The notes below the pieces were generated by a model. That model searched no databases, was not told where the DNA came from, and saw only the letters and a list, made by a program, of their open reading frames with translations. Shown piece by piece: positions 50,226-58,834 of a DNA stretch of 64,000 nucleotides. A program made the translations under genes and the position numbers. This stretch comes from Allobosea sp039673065 (GTDB lineage: Bacteria; Pseudomonadota; Alphaproteobacteria; Rhizobiales; Beijerinckiaceae): the NCBI RefSeq assembly GCF_039673065.1, contig NZ_JBDJKW010000010.1, forward strand, positions 77,510-141,509, in the 5' to 3' direction. Every line of letters begins with the position of its first letter. The stretch's first letter is position 1.

Positions 50226-50468
50226 ATGAGCGACGGTCAGGCCGGTAAACAGCTGCTCCATCTCGTCATCGGCGGCGAGCTGAGCGATCTGGAGGGCGTC
50301 GAGTTCAAGGACCTGTCGAAAGTCGACATCGTCGGCGTCTACCCGGATTACGCCACCGCCTACACCGCCTGGAAGGCGAAGGCGCAGGCCACGGTCGACC
50401 AGGCGCAGACGCGCTATTTCGTCGTCCACCTGCACCGGCTTCTCGACCCTTCCACCATCAAGAACTGA
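50226..50468 (+). CDS. DUF4170 family small protein
   Basis: This is an 80-residue cytoplasmic protein. It contains LLHLVIGGELSDLEGVEF, KVDIVGVYPDYATAYTAWKAKAQ and RYFVVHLHRLLDP, the conserved beta-alpha pattern of DUF4170. The family is restricted mainly to alphaproteobacteria and is nearly always next to the Kdo transferase/lysophospholipid acyltransferase genes, as here. No activity is known. GGAGGGAG precedes the ATG. Confidence 0.87.
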   Translation: MSDGQAGKQLLHLVIGGELSDLEGVEFKDLSKVDIVGVYPDYATAYTAWKAKAQATVDQAQTRYFVVHLHRLLDPSTIKN

Positions 50469-50489
50469 GCCGGAACGGCCGGCCGCCCG

Positions 50490-51224
50490 ATGGGATTCTC
50501 GCTGCTGAAGACACGGTTCGCACAGGAAGCGCTCGGGCGCGGCCTGGCCTTCTATCTGCGCCTCGTGCGCCGGACGAACCGCTTCGTCGTCGAGCCGGCC
50601 GACATCTATGAGCGCGTCCGCCCCGAGCTGCCGCTGATCATCGCGATGTGGCACGGCCAGCACATCATGATCCCGTTCGCGCGGCCGGACTGGATGCCCG
50701 CCTGCTCGCTGGTCTCGCGTCATGGCGACGGCGGCTTCAACGCCGTGGCGCTGCGCGAGCTCGGCATCGGCGCGATCCGCGGCTCGGGCGCCATGGGCAA
50801 GAAGGTGCGCGAGAAGGGCGGCGCGCCGGCCTTCCTGGCGATGATGCGCCGGCTGGCCGCCGGCGAGTCCATGGTTCTGACAGCCGACATTCCCAAGCGG
50901 GCACGCGTCTGCGGCGCGGGCATCGTCGCGCTGGCACGCACTTCCGGCCGGCCGATCCACCCGATCGCGGTGGTGACCAGCCGCCGCATCGACTTCAAGA
51001 GCTGGGACCGCGCCTCGATCGGCCTGCCCTTCGGGCGCGGCGCCATCGTCGTCGGCGAGGGCATCACCGTGCCGCGCGACGCCGACGAGGCGGCGCAGGA
51101 GGCGGCGCGGCTGGCGGTCCAGGATGGGCTCGACGCCGTGCATGCCCGGGCCTATTCGCTGATCGGCGCCCGCGATCCGGGGGCCGGCCTGCGCGAGGCG
51201 GCTGCGGCGGGGCAACGGCCATGA
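50490..51224 (+). CDS. DUF374 / lysophospholipid-acyltransferase-like protein
   Basis: This is a 244-residue protein of the DUF374 group within the LPLAT acyltransferase superfamily. LIIAMWHGQHIMIPF supplies the catalytic-type His; SRHGDGGFNAVALRELGIGAIRGSG and VLTADIPKRARVCGAGIVALAR match the acyl-acceptor and glycine-rich blocks. A role in lipid A or phospholipid acylation is suggested by its position directly upstream of waaA and lpxK. There is no clear membrane segment. It overlaps waaA by 4 nt (ATGA). Confidence 0.85.
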   Translation: MGFSLLKTRFAQEALGRGLAFYLRLVRRTNRFVVEPADIYERVRPELPLIIAMWHGQHIMIPFARPDWMPACSLVSRHGDGGFNAVALRELGIGAIRGSGAMGKKVREKGGAPAFLAMMRRLAAGESMVLTADIPKRARVCGAGIVALARTSGRPIHPIAVVTSRRIDFKSWDRASIGLPFGRGAIVVGEGITVPRDADEAAQEAARLAVQDGLDAVHARAYSLIGARDPGAGLREAAAAGQRP

Positions 51225-52522
51225 TCGCGCGCGGCTTCCTGGTCAACGCCTATCGCACCCTGTCACGCCTGCTCGAGCCGGCGGCCGCCGCGCTGCTGCT
51301 CTGGCGCCTGCGCCGCGGCAAGGAAGACCCGCAGCGCCTCGCCGAGCGGCGCGGGCACGCCAGCGCCGAGCGTCCGCAGAAGACGCTGGTCTGGCTGCAC
51401 GGCGCCAGCGTCGGCGAGACGGTGACGCTGCTGCCGCTGATCGACCGCCTGCAGCGGCGCGGGCTGGCGGTGCTAGTGACGTCGGGCACCGTGACCTCGG
51501 CGAAGCTGCTGTCGCAGCGCCTGCCGGCCGGGGTGATCCACCAGTTCCTGCCGCTCGACGTGCCGCGCTATATGCGCCGCTTCCTCGACCATTGGCGACC
51601 CGATCTCGGCCTGATCTGCGAATCCGAGATCTGGCCGAACCTGATGATCGAATCCGGCAAACACGGCGTGCCGCTGGTGCTGGTCAACGCGCGCATGTCG
51701 GAGCGCTCCTTCCAGCGCTGGTACAGGTTTCCGAAGACGGCGCGCTACCTGCTCTCGGGCTTCGAGCGCTGCCTGGCGCAGACGCAGGAGGACGGGCAGC
51801 GCCTCGCCCAGCTCGGCGCGCCGCGCGTCAGCATCGCCGGCAACCTGAAATTCGACGTGCCGGCCCCGCCGGCCGCGCCCGAGACGCTCGCCCTGCTCGA
51901 CGGGCTGATGGCGGGTCGCCCTGTCTGGGTCGCCGCCTCGACCCATCCGGGCGAGGAAGAGGACGTGCTCGCCGCCCATCTCGGCGTCAAGGCGCATCTG
52001 CCCAAGCTCCTGACCATCGTGGCGCCGCGCCATCCGCATCGCGGCGAGGAGGTCGCGGCGCTGGCGCAGGTCAACGGCGTCAGCCATGCGCGCCGCTCGC
52101 TCGGCGAGCTGCCGGAGCGCGATGTCGAGTTCTACATCGCCGACACGCTGGGCGATCTCGGCCTGTTCTACCGCCTCGCGCCCGTCGCCTTCATCGGCGG
52201 CTCGCTGGCGCCGATCGGCGGCCACAACCCGATCGAGCCTGCCAAGCTCGGCTGCGCCCTGCTGCACGGCCCGCTGGTGCACAAATCCGCCGACCTGTTC
52301 GCCGCCTTCGACGCCGGTGGCGGCGCCAGGCAGGTGCAGGACCGGCAGGAGCTGGCCGGCGCGGTGCATCGCTGGCTGAGCGATCCGGCCTCCGCCAGAC
52401 AGGCCGCGCGCGCCGCGGCCCAGACCAGCAGCGAGCTCGGCGGCGCCCTCGACCGCACAGTCCAGGCGCTGGAGCCGCTGCTGCTGCGCGCGGTGATCGG
52501 CCAGCGCGAGAGCGACGCATGA
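51221..52522 (+). CDS. waaA: 3-deoxy-D-manno-octulosonic acid transferase
   Basis: This is a 433-residue glycosyltransferase (Kdo transferase) that attaches Kdo to lipid IVA. An N-terminal hydrophobic stretch (LEPAAAALLLWRL) may dock it on the inner membrane. The GT30 features are LVWLHGASVGETVTLLPL, LICESEIWPNLMIES (catalytic Glu region), VNARMSERSFQRW and FIGGSLAPIGGHNPIEPAKLG in the C-terminal nucleotide-sugar site. Start ATG 51221 overlaps the acyltransferase stop; the stop overlaps the lpxK start. Confidence 0.96.
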   Translation: MIARGFLVNAYRTLSRLLEPAAAALLLWRLRRGKEDPQRLAERRGHASAERPQKTLVWLHGASVGETVTLLPLIDRLQRRGLAVLVTSGTVTSAKLLSQRLPAGVIHQFLPLDVPRYMRRFLDHWRPDLGLICESEIWPNLMIESGKHGVPLVLVNARMSERSFQRWYRFPKTARYLLSGFERCLAQTQEDGQRLAQLGAPRVSIAGNLKFDVPAPPAAPETLALLDGLMAGRPVWVAASTHPGEEEDVLAAHLGVKAHLPKLLTIVAPRHPHRGEEVAALAQVNGVSHARRSLGELPERDVEFYIADTLGDLGLFYRLAPVAFIGGSLAPIGGHNPIEPAKLGCALLHGPLVHKSADLFAAFDAGGGARQVQDRQELAGAVHRWLSDPASARQAARAAAQTSSELGGALDRTVQALEPLLLRAVIGQRESDA

Positions 52523-53562
52523 ACCTGCGCGCGCCGGGCTTCTGGTGGCGGGCCGAGCCCGGCCTCGGCGCCCGGCTGCTGCAACCTCTGGGCGCGCTCT
52601 ACGGCGCCGCGACGCTGGCGCGGATGGCCCGGCCCGGTGCCGATGCCGGCCTGCCGGTGATCTGCGTCGGCAATCTCGTCGCGGGCGGCGCCGGCAAGAC
52701 GCCGACCGCGCTCGCCGTCGCAGAGCGGCTGACGGCGCTCGGCGAAACCCCCTTCATCCTCAGCCGCGGCTATGGCGGGCGCGAGCCCGGCCCGCTCCGC
52801 GTCGATCCTGCGCGTCACGGCGCCGGCGATATCGGCGACGAGCCGCTGCTGATGGCGAGCCGCTATCCCGTCGTCGTCGCACGCGACCGGCCCGCCGGCG
52901 CGGCGCTGGCGCGGGCGGAGGGCGCCACGGTCATCGTCATGGACGACGGGCTGCAGAACCCGTCGCTGCGCAAGGATCTGCGCCTGGCCGTCGTCGACGG
53001 CGCGGTCGGGCTGGGCAACGGGCTGTGCCTTCCCGCCGGCCCGCTGCGCGCTCCGGCGCAGGCGCAGCTGGCGCGGATCGATGCCGGCATGGTGATCGGG
53101 GCCGGCGCGCCCGGCGACGCCTTCACCCGCACCGCCATGGCCGGGGGCCATCCCGTGCTGCACGCCGTGATGGCCGTGCCGGAGGCCTTGCAGGCCAGGC
53201 TCGCGGGGCTTGCGGTGATCGCGGCCTCGGGGATCGGCCGGCCGGAGAAATTCGCCGCCACGCTGACGCAGGCCGGCGCGCGCATCCTCATCGAGCGGCG
53301 CTTCGGCGACCATCACGCCTACACCGCGTCGGATGTCGCGGCGCTGATCGCCGAGGCGCGCCGGCACGACTGCGCGGTTGCGGTCACGGAAAAGGATGTG
53401 GTGAAGCTCGGCCCGCTCTGGCCGCAGGCCGAGCGCGACAGGCTGGTCCCGGTGCCGGTCGCGCTCAAGCTGAGCGATCCCGCCGCGCTCGACGCGCTGC
53501 TGCGGCGTGCACTCGCCGGCCGCGCAACTTCCGGGCGAGATCGCCGGCTGCGTGGCGCCTGA
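52519..53562 (+). CDS. lpxK: Tetraacyldisaccharide 4'-kinase
   Basis: This is a 347-residue membrane-associated kinase that phosphorylates the lipid A disaccharide at the 4' position. The Walker A is VAGGAGKTPT (about 54-63), preceded by VICVGNLV; ILSRGYGG and VMDDGLQNPSLRKDL are the other family motifs, followed by the C-terminal EKDVVKLGP. It starts MNLRAPGFWW at ATG 52519, overlapping waaA by 4 nt, so waaA and lpxK are translationally coupled. Confidence 0.96.
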   Translation: MNLRAPGFWWRAEPGLGARLLQPLGALYGAATLARMARPGADAGLPVICVGNLVAGGAGKTPTALAVAERLTALGETPFILSRGYGGREPGPLRVDPARHGAGDIGDEPLLMASRYPVVVARDRPAGAALARAEGATVIVMDDGLQNPSLRKDLRLAVVDGAVGLGNGLCLPAGPLRAPAQAQLARIDAGMVIGAGAPGDAFTRTAMAGGHPVLHAVMAVPEALQARLAGLAVIAASGIGRPEKFAATLTQAGARILIERRFGDHHAYTASDVAALIAEARRHDCAVAVTEKDVVKLGPLWPQAERDRLVPVPVALKLSDPAALDALLRRALAGRATSGRDRRLRGA

Positions 53563-53581
53563 GCGCCGACGTAGGAAGTTA

Positions 53582-53803
53582 CTAGGGCCGGCCGCCGCGC
53601 TTAACCCGCTCCAGAACGGCCTCCGGCGAGGCATAGGCCTCCTGCCATTCGGCCGACCAGTAGCGCAGATCCTCAAGGCGGATGGCCGCCCCCGTGACGG
53701 CGCAGCGCACGAAGGCGCCGGGCTTGCGGACCTTGAAGTCCCCATCGCCATAGTCGAGCTGCGCTTCCGTGCCGAGGGAGGGCTGGCGCTCGTTGATGTT
53801 CAT
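53582..53803 (-). CDS. DUF2093 family small protein
   Basis: This is a 73-residue protein: MNINERQPSLGTEAQLDYGDGDFKV at the start, then GAFVRCAVTGAAIRLEDLRYWSAEWQEAYAS. It has one cysteine and a compact beta-rich look. DUF2093 proteins are conserved in alphaproteobacteria next to lpxK, as here on the opposite strand, with no assigned function. The frame is open upstream to 54046, but only the part from ATG 53803 is conserved-looking. Confidence 0.85.
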   Translation of the reverse strand: MNINERQPSLGTEAQLDYGDGDFKVRKPGAFVRCAVTGAAIRLEDLRYWSAEWQEAYASPEAVLERVKRGGRP

Positions 53804-53994
53804 CGGTTCGTCCGCATCGCAGGGGCGACGGTCGCGCGCGACCGCCCGTCTCGCCGGCCTAGATAGGCCGATGCCGGCACGACCGCAACGCGGGCAAGGC
53901 GGCGGACCAGGCCGCGGCCGGCGTTGGCGATCCGATAACCTCTTGTTCCAGAAGCGGTTGTGCGCATTCCTGGCTTCTGCGATAGCGTAGGGCG

Positions 53995-54852
53995 ATGCTG
54001 GAACGCCTGTGCCATCTCGCCTGCCTGACCCTGCTCGCGCTCGCACCGCTGCCCGCGGCCGCGGCGGGCTCGCCGAGCTATGAGCGGGTGAGCATCGGCT
54101 CGGCCGGCGACGAGCAGCGGCTCGACGGCGTACTGTTCCGCCCGGCCGGGCGCGGCCCGTTCCCCGCCGTGGTGGCGCTGCACGGCTGCGGCGGGCTCTG
54201 GCGGCAGGACGGCAATCTCTCCGCCCGCCATGCCGACTGGGCCCAGATCCTGACCGCCGCCGGCTATGCCGTGCTCCTGCCGGACAGTTACGGCTCGCGC
54301 GGCCTCGGCTCGCAATGCGGCGTGCGGGACATCTCCGTCCGGGCGAGCCGCGAGCGCGTCGGCGACGCGGCGAGCGCGCGACGCTGGCTGCAGGGCCAGC
54401 CGGGGATCAAGCCCGACGCGATCTCGCTGCTCGGCTGGTCGGGCGGCGGCGCAACCGTCCTGGCCGCGATCCGAAAGGACCGTCGCCCTGCGGACGGCAA
54501 ACCGGATTTCGCCCGGGCGGTCGCCTTCTATCCGGGCTGCCGCACCCAGCTCGAATCCCGCGACTTCGCGGCGCGCCTGCCGGCACTGATCCTGATCGGC
54601 GAGGCCGACGACTGGACGCCGCCGACGCCCTGCGACCTGCTGGCCAAGGCGGCGCGCGCCCGCGGCGAGCCGGTCGAGCTCGTGCTCTATCCGGGTGCGG
54701 TCCATGATTTCGACCATCCGCGGCTGGCGTTGAAGCAGCGCAAGGACATCGCCTTCTCGGCGACGGGAACCGGCAGCGCCACGGTGGGCACCCATCCCGA
54801 AGCGCGCGAGGACGCCATCCGGCGGGTGCGGGCCTTTCTCGGCGCGCCCTGA
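53995..54852 (+). CDS. Dienelactone-hydrolase-family exported hydrolase
   Basis: This is a 285-residue alpha/beta hydrolase with a signal peptide (LCHLACLTLLALAPLPAAAAG), so it is periplasmic. It has the oxyanion segment VVALHGCGGLWR, nucleophile Ser in LLGWSGGGA (about residue 148), Asp in LIGEADDWTPP and His in GAVHDFDHP. Dienelactone hydrolase itself uses Cys; the Ser version suggests an esterase. Two Cys (SQCGV, YPGCRT) may pair. The substrate is unknown. It is convergent with the SGNH hydrolase gene. Confidence 0.85.
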   Translation: MLERLCHLACLTLLALAPLPAAAAGSPSYERVSIGSAGDEQRLDGVLFRPAGRGPFPAVVALHGCGGLWRQDGNLSARHADWAQILTAAGYAVLLPDSYGSRGLGSQCGVRDISVRASRERVGDAASARRWLQGQPGIKPDAISLLGWSGGGATVLAAIRKDRRPADGKPDFARAVAFYPGCRTQLESRDFAARLPALILIGEADDWTPPTPCDLLAKAARARGEPVELVLYPGAVHDFDHPRLALKQRKDIAFSATGTGSATVGTHPEAREDAIRRVRAFLGAP

Positions 54853-54862
54853 GGCCGCGGCG

Positions 54863-55648
54863 CTATTCGCCAGCGGCGACCGCGACGGTCGGCCGGTTGC
54901 CGAGCAGCGACATCGCGATGTCCTGGGCGAGGCAGGCATAGCCGGCATCGCTCATGTGGAACCGGTCGCCGGCGAGCGCGGCCATGAAGCCCTCCGCGTC
55001 ACGCTCGTACCATTCGCGCATCGCGGCATAGCGCGACAGCACCGGCACGCCGGCGCCGCGCGCGATCTCGGCGATCGCCTCGACATAGCTGCGATAGCGC
55101 GCCGTCTCCTTGATGCCGGGATAGAATTGCGGGTCAAGCACGACCATGCGAGTACCGGCCGCCCTGGCCGCGCCGATGCCGTCGGCGACCAGCTTGCGGA
55201 AGGCTTCGAGGTCGCCGCCGGTGACCGCGTCGTTGGTGCCGACCTGCCAGATCACCAGATCGTAGCGGGAAGCGGCGAGCGCTGCCTTGAGGCGCTGCAG
55301 GGTCTGCGGCGCGATCTCGCCGCCGATGCCGGCATTGACCATGTCGATCTGGCGGCCGGAGAGCCCGTCGCGCAGCAGCACGGCCAGGCGCGCCGGATAG
55401 GTCTTGTCGCCGCCGCTGGCGCCGACGCCCTCGGTCGAGGACGAGCCGATGGCGAGGATGCGCAGCGGCCGCACCACGCCCTGCCAGCCGGTCGCCACCG
55501 AACCCGCAGCGGGATCGGCCGCGATGATGGGGCGTGGACGGCAGACGAAGGACGCCGCCATGGCGGAGGAAGACGCGAACAGCGGTCCCAGCAGGAGGAC
55601 GGCGCAGGCGAAGGCACAGGCATGGGCCGTCCGGAACCAAGTCCGCAT
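54863..55648 (-). CDS. SGNH/GDSL-family exported hydrolase
   Basis: This is a 261-residue secreted hydrolase with a signal peptide (ACAFACAVLLLGPLFASSSAMAA). SGNH blocks are ILAIGSSSTEGVGASGG (nucleophile Ser), NAGIGGEIAPQTLQRL (Gly), WQVGTNDAVTGGD (Asn) and DRFHMSDAGYACLA (Asp-His pair). It could be an esterase, acyl-hydrolase or peptidoglycan/polysaccharide deacetylase; the sequence does not decide. Arrangement is convergent with the neighbouring alpha/beta hydrolase. Start ATG 55648. Confidence 0.87.
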   Translation of the reverse strand: MRTWFRTAHACAFACAVLLLGPLFASSSAMAASFVCRPRPIIAADPAAGSVATGWQGVVRPLRILAIGSSSTEGVGASGGDKTYPARLAVLLRDGLSGRQIDMVNAGIGGEIAPQTLQRLKAALAASRYDLVIWQVGTNDAVTGGDLEAFRKLVADGIGAARAAGTRMVVLDPQFYPGIKETARYRSYVEAIAEIARGAGVPVLSRYAAMREWYERDAEGFMAALAGDRFHMSDAGYACLAQDIAMSLLGNRPTVAVAAGE

Positions 55649-55745
55649 CTAGGGCATCCCCCAACCGCGATCATCGTCGCTTAGCGGGCGTTTCCTGAAT
55701 GCCTCCTGAACGGCCGGAAAAGCCCCTCGCCGGCCGCTATCATGC

Positions 55746-57263
55746 TCAGAACAGGTCGCCCTGCGTCCCGCCGGACGACGGCTTTCGCACCGAGGGACGG
55801 GCCGGCGGGGCGCCGCCGCCGGGCACGACGACGCCGAAGGCGCCATCGGCCATGGCAACGCTCAGCGCCATGCCGGGGCGCGCCGCGGCGGCGCTGCGCA
55901 GCAGCGTGCCGCTCTCGTCGCGCACCAGCGCATAGCCGCGCGCCAGCACCGCCTGCGGACCGAGCGAGGACGCCAGCGCCCAGAGCGAATCGAGCCGGTC
56001 GCGCCGGCGCTGGACCTGGCGGGCGAAGGCGGCCTCGGCCCGGCCGGCCACCGCCTCGACCCTATCGGCCGCGCGGGCGACACGGTCGCGCTGGCGCTGC
56101 ACCAGATTGGCGCGCGCCGCCGCGAGGCGCTTGCCGAGACCGTCGAGCCGCTCGGCATGGGCGGCGAGGCGTGCCGCCGGCGACTGGCCGTGCAGCCGCC
56201 GGTCGAGCTGGGCGAGACGCTGCTCGTGGACGCGGGCATTGCGTGCCAAGGCCGGGCCGAGCTTGGCGGCGGCGAGGTCGAGCCGCTGGCGCGGGCCGGC
56301 GAGCAGCGCCTCGGGCGCCGGCAAGGCGCGCGCCAGCGCCCGCAGATCGGCCCGGCGGCGGTCGGCGAGGCGCAGCATGCCGTCGCGATGGCGGCGCGCG
56401 AGATCGGCGACGAGGGCGAGCAGTTCGGCACGCACCGGCACGACCTTCTCGGCCGCGCCGGTCGGCGTCGGGGCGCGCAGGTCGGCGGCATGGTCGATCA
56501 GGGTGACGTCGGTCTCATGGCCGACCGCGGAGACCAGCGGGATTGTCGAGGCGGCGGCTGCGCGCACCACGGCCTCCTCGTTGAAGCCCATCAAATCCTC
56601 GAGCGAGCCGCCGCCGCGCGCCAAGATGATCACGTCCGGCCGCGGGATCGGCCCGCCCTCCGGCAGGGCGTTGAAGCCGGCGATGGCGGCCGCGACCTCG
56701 GCGGCGCTGGTCTCGCCCTGCACGCGCACCGGCCAGACCAGGACATGGCGCGGGAAACGGTCCTCCAGCCGGTGCAGGATGTCGCGGATCACCGCGCCGG
56801 TCGGCGAGGTGACGACGCCGATCACCCGCGGCAGGAAGGGGATGGGCCGCTTGCGCTCGGCGGCGAACAGGCCCTCGGCCGCCAGCCGCTTGCGGCGCTC
56901 CTCCAGCAGCGCCATCAGCGCGCCGATGCCCGCCGGCTCCAGCGAGTCGATGATGATCTGGTAGCTCGACTTGCCGGCGAAGGTGGTGATCTTGCCGGTG
57001 GCGATGACCTCCAGCCCTTCCTGGGGCTTGGTGCGCAGCCGGCCGAACACGCCCTTCCAGATCACCGCGTCGATCTTGGCGTTGGCGTCCTTCAGCGAGA
57101 AGTAGACATGGCCGGAGGCGACCGGGCCGCGATAGCCCGAGATCTCGCCGCGCACGCGCACGAAGCCGAAGGCGTCCTCCAGCGTGCGCTTCAGCGCGCC
57201 GGAGAGGTCCGAGACCGACCATTCCGGCGCATTGCCGGCGGGAACTGACGATTCGCTGTCCAT
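55746..57263 (-). CDS. xseA: Exodeoxyribonuclease VII large subunit
   Basis: This is a 505-residue nuclease subunit that with XseB degrades single-stranded DNA. The N-terminal OB-fold has VSDLSGALKRTLEDAFGFVRVRGEISGYRG split by SGHVYFSLKDANAKI. The catalytic domain holds FLPRVIGVVTSPTGAVIRDI, VIILARGGGSLEDL, SAVGHETDVTLIDHAAD and RAPTPTGAAEKVVP. A long Arg/Ala coiled-coil region follows before the C-terminal ARGYALVRDESG. ATG 57263; it is divergent from purD. Confidence 0.96.
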   Translation of the reverse strand: MDSESSVPAGNAPEWSVSDLSGALKRTLEDAFGFVRVRGEISGYRGPVASGHVYFSLKDANAKIDAVIWKGVFGRLRTKPQEGLEVIATGKITTFAGKSSYQIIIDSLEPAGIGALMALLEERRKRLAAEGLFAAERKRPIPFLPRVIGVVTSPTGAVIRDILHRLEDRFPRHVLVWPVRVQGETSAAEVAAAIAGFNALPEGGPIPRPDVIILARGGGSLEDLMGFNEEAVVRAAAASTIPLVSAVGHETDVTLIDHAADLRAPTPTGAAEKVVPVRAELLALVADLARRHRDGMLRLADRRRADLRALARALPAPEALLAGPRQRLDLAAAKLGPALARNARVHEQRLAQLDRRLHGQSPAARLAAHAERLDGLGKRLAAARANLVQRQRDRVARAADRVEAVAGRAEAAFARQVQRRRDRLDSLWALASSLGPQAVLARGYALVRDESGTLLRSAAAARPGMALSVAMADGAFGVVVPGGGAPPARPSVRKPSSGGTQGDLF

Positions 57264-57445
57264 GGCCGAAGCTTAATCGCAGGCGGGCGCCGGCAGAAGC
57301 GTTGCCCCCGCAGCCCGCGGCCGCTATTGCGCTGGCTCAGACGCGGCGGCGCGCCCGGCCCCGCCCTCGTCCGGGCGCTCGCGCGCAAGCCGGGCGGAGG
57401 CGATGCGGCCGGCGCCACCCAAATTTCGAGCGGAACGAGGCTGCG

Positions 57446-58726
57446 ATGAAGATTCTCCTGATCGGTTCCGGCGGCCGCGAGCATGCCCTCGCCTGGGCGA
57501 TCTCGGCCTCGCCGCTCTGCGACAAGCTCTTCATCGCGCCGGGCAATCCCGGCACCGCCGCCTGCGGCGAGAACGTCGTCGTCGACGTCGCCGACCATCA
57601 GGCCGTCATCGCCTTCTGCCGGCTGATGGCGATCGACTTCGTCGTCGTCGGCCCGGAGGCGCCGCTGGTCGCCGGCATCGTCGACGATCTCGCCGCCGCC
57701 GGCATCAAGGCGTTCGGCCCGTCCGCCGCCGCAGCCCGCCTCGAAGGCTCGAAGGGCTTCACCAAGGAGCTCTGCGCCGAGTTCGCGATTCCCACCGCCG
57801 CCTTCGCCCGCTTCTCGGACGAGACCGCGGCGAAGGCCTACGTCGCGCAGAAGGGCGCGCCGCTGGTGATCAAGGCCGACGGCCTCGCCGCCGGCAAGGG
57901 CGTGGTGATGGCCGAGACCCGCGAGCAGGCCGACGAGGCGCTCGCCATGATGTTCTCCGGCGGGCTCGGCGAGGCCGGCGCCGAGGTGGTGATCGAGGAG
58001 TGGATGATCGGCGAGGAGGCGAGCTTCTTCGCGCTCTGCGACGGCACGCATGCGCTGGCGCTCGCCTCGGCGCAGGACCACAAGCGCGTCGGCGACGGCG
58101 ACACCGGGCCGAACACCGGCGGCATGGGTGCCTATTCGCCCGCACCCGTGATGACCGCGGCGATGGAAGAGCGCGTCATGGCCGAGATCGTGCGCCCGAC
58201 GCTGGCCGGCCTCGCCCAGCGCGGCACGCCGTTCAAGGGCGTGCTCTTCGCCGGGCTGATGATCACCGAGCAGGGCCCGAAACTGATCGAATACAATGTC
58301 CGCTTCGGCGATCCGGAATGCGAGGTGCTGATGCCGCGCCTCAAGAGCGACATCCTGCCGGCGCTGATCGCCGCCTGCGACGGGGTGCTCGGCTCGATCG
58401 ATCTGCGCTGGTCGCAGGAGGCGGCGCTGACCGTGGTGCTCGCGGCGAAGGGCTATCCGGCGGCGCCCGAGAAGGGCAGCGTGATCCGCGGCCTCGACAA
58501 GGCCGAGGCCCGCGACAAGGTCATGGTCTTCCATGCCGGCACCGCGCTGAAGGGTGCCGATCTCGTGGCCAGCGGCGGGCGCGTGCTCAACGTCGTGGCG
58601 CTCGGCGCCAGCATCACCGAGGCGCAGCAGCGCGCCTATGAGGCGGTCGACGCGATCGACTGGCCGGGCGGCTTCTGCCGGCGCGACATCGGCTGGCAGG
58701 CGGTGCGGCGCGAGCAAGAGGGCTGA
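57446..58726 (+). CDS. purD: Phosphoribosylamine-glycine ligase
   Basis: This is a 426-residue ATP-grasp enzyme of purine synthesis, making GAR from phosphoribosylamine and glycine. It starts MKILLIGSGGREHALAW and has APGNPGTA, VVVGPEAPLVAGIVDDL, VIKADGLAAGKGVVMA, DHKRVGDGDTGPNTGGMGAYSPAP and FAGLMITEQGPKLIEYNVRFGDPE split across the metal site. It is divergent from xseA over a 182-bp gap, a common alphaproteobacterial arrangement. The frame is open upstream, but ATG 57446 is the conserved start. Confidence 0.97.
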   Translation: MKILLIGSGGREHALAWAISASPLCDKLFIAPGNPGTAACGENVVVDVADHQAVIAFCRLMAIDFVVVGPEAPLVAGIVDDLAAAGIKAFGPSAAAARLEGSKGFTKELCAEFAIPTAAFARFSDETAAKAYVAQKGAPLVIKADGLAAGKGVVMAETREQADEALAMMFSGGLGEAGAEVVIEEWMIGEEASFFALCDGTHALALASAQDHKRVGDGDTGPNTGGMGAYSPAPVMTAAMEERVMAEIVRPTLAGLAQRGTPFKGVLFAGLMITEQGPKLIEYNVRFGDPECEVLMPRLKSDILPALIAACDGVLGSIDLRWSQEAALTVVLAAKGYPAAPEKGSVIRGLDKAEARDKVMVFHAGTALKGADLVASGGRVLNVVALGASITEAQQRAYEAVDAIDWPGGFCRRDIGWQAVRREQEG

Positions 58727-58834
58727 GCCGCGCCGCCCTGCGGTTTCGCGCGGCGGCCATGCCGGAAAACCCCGATCCACTTTGCGGCGCCGTGCTCTAG
58801 ACTGGCGCAAAACCGGAGAGGGAGCGACGCCGCC

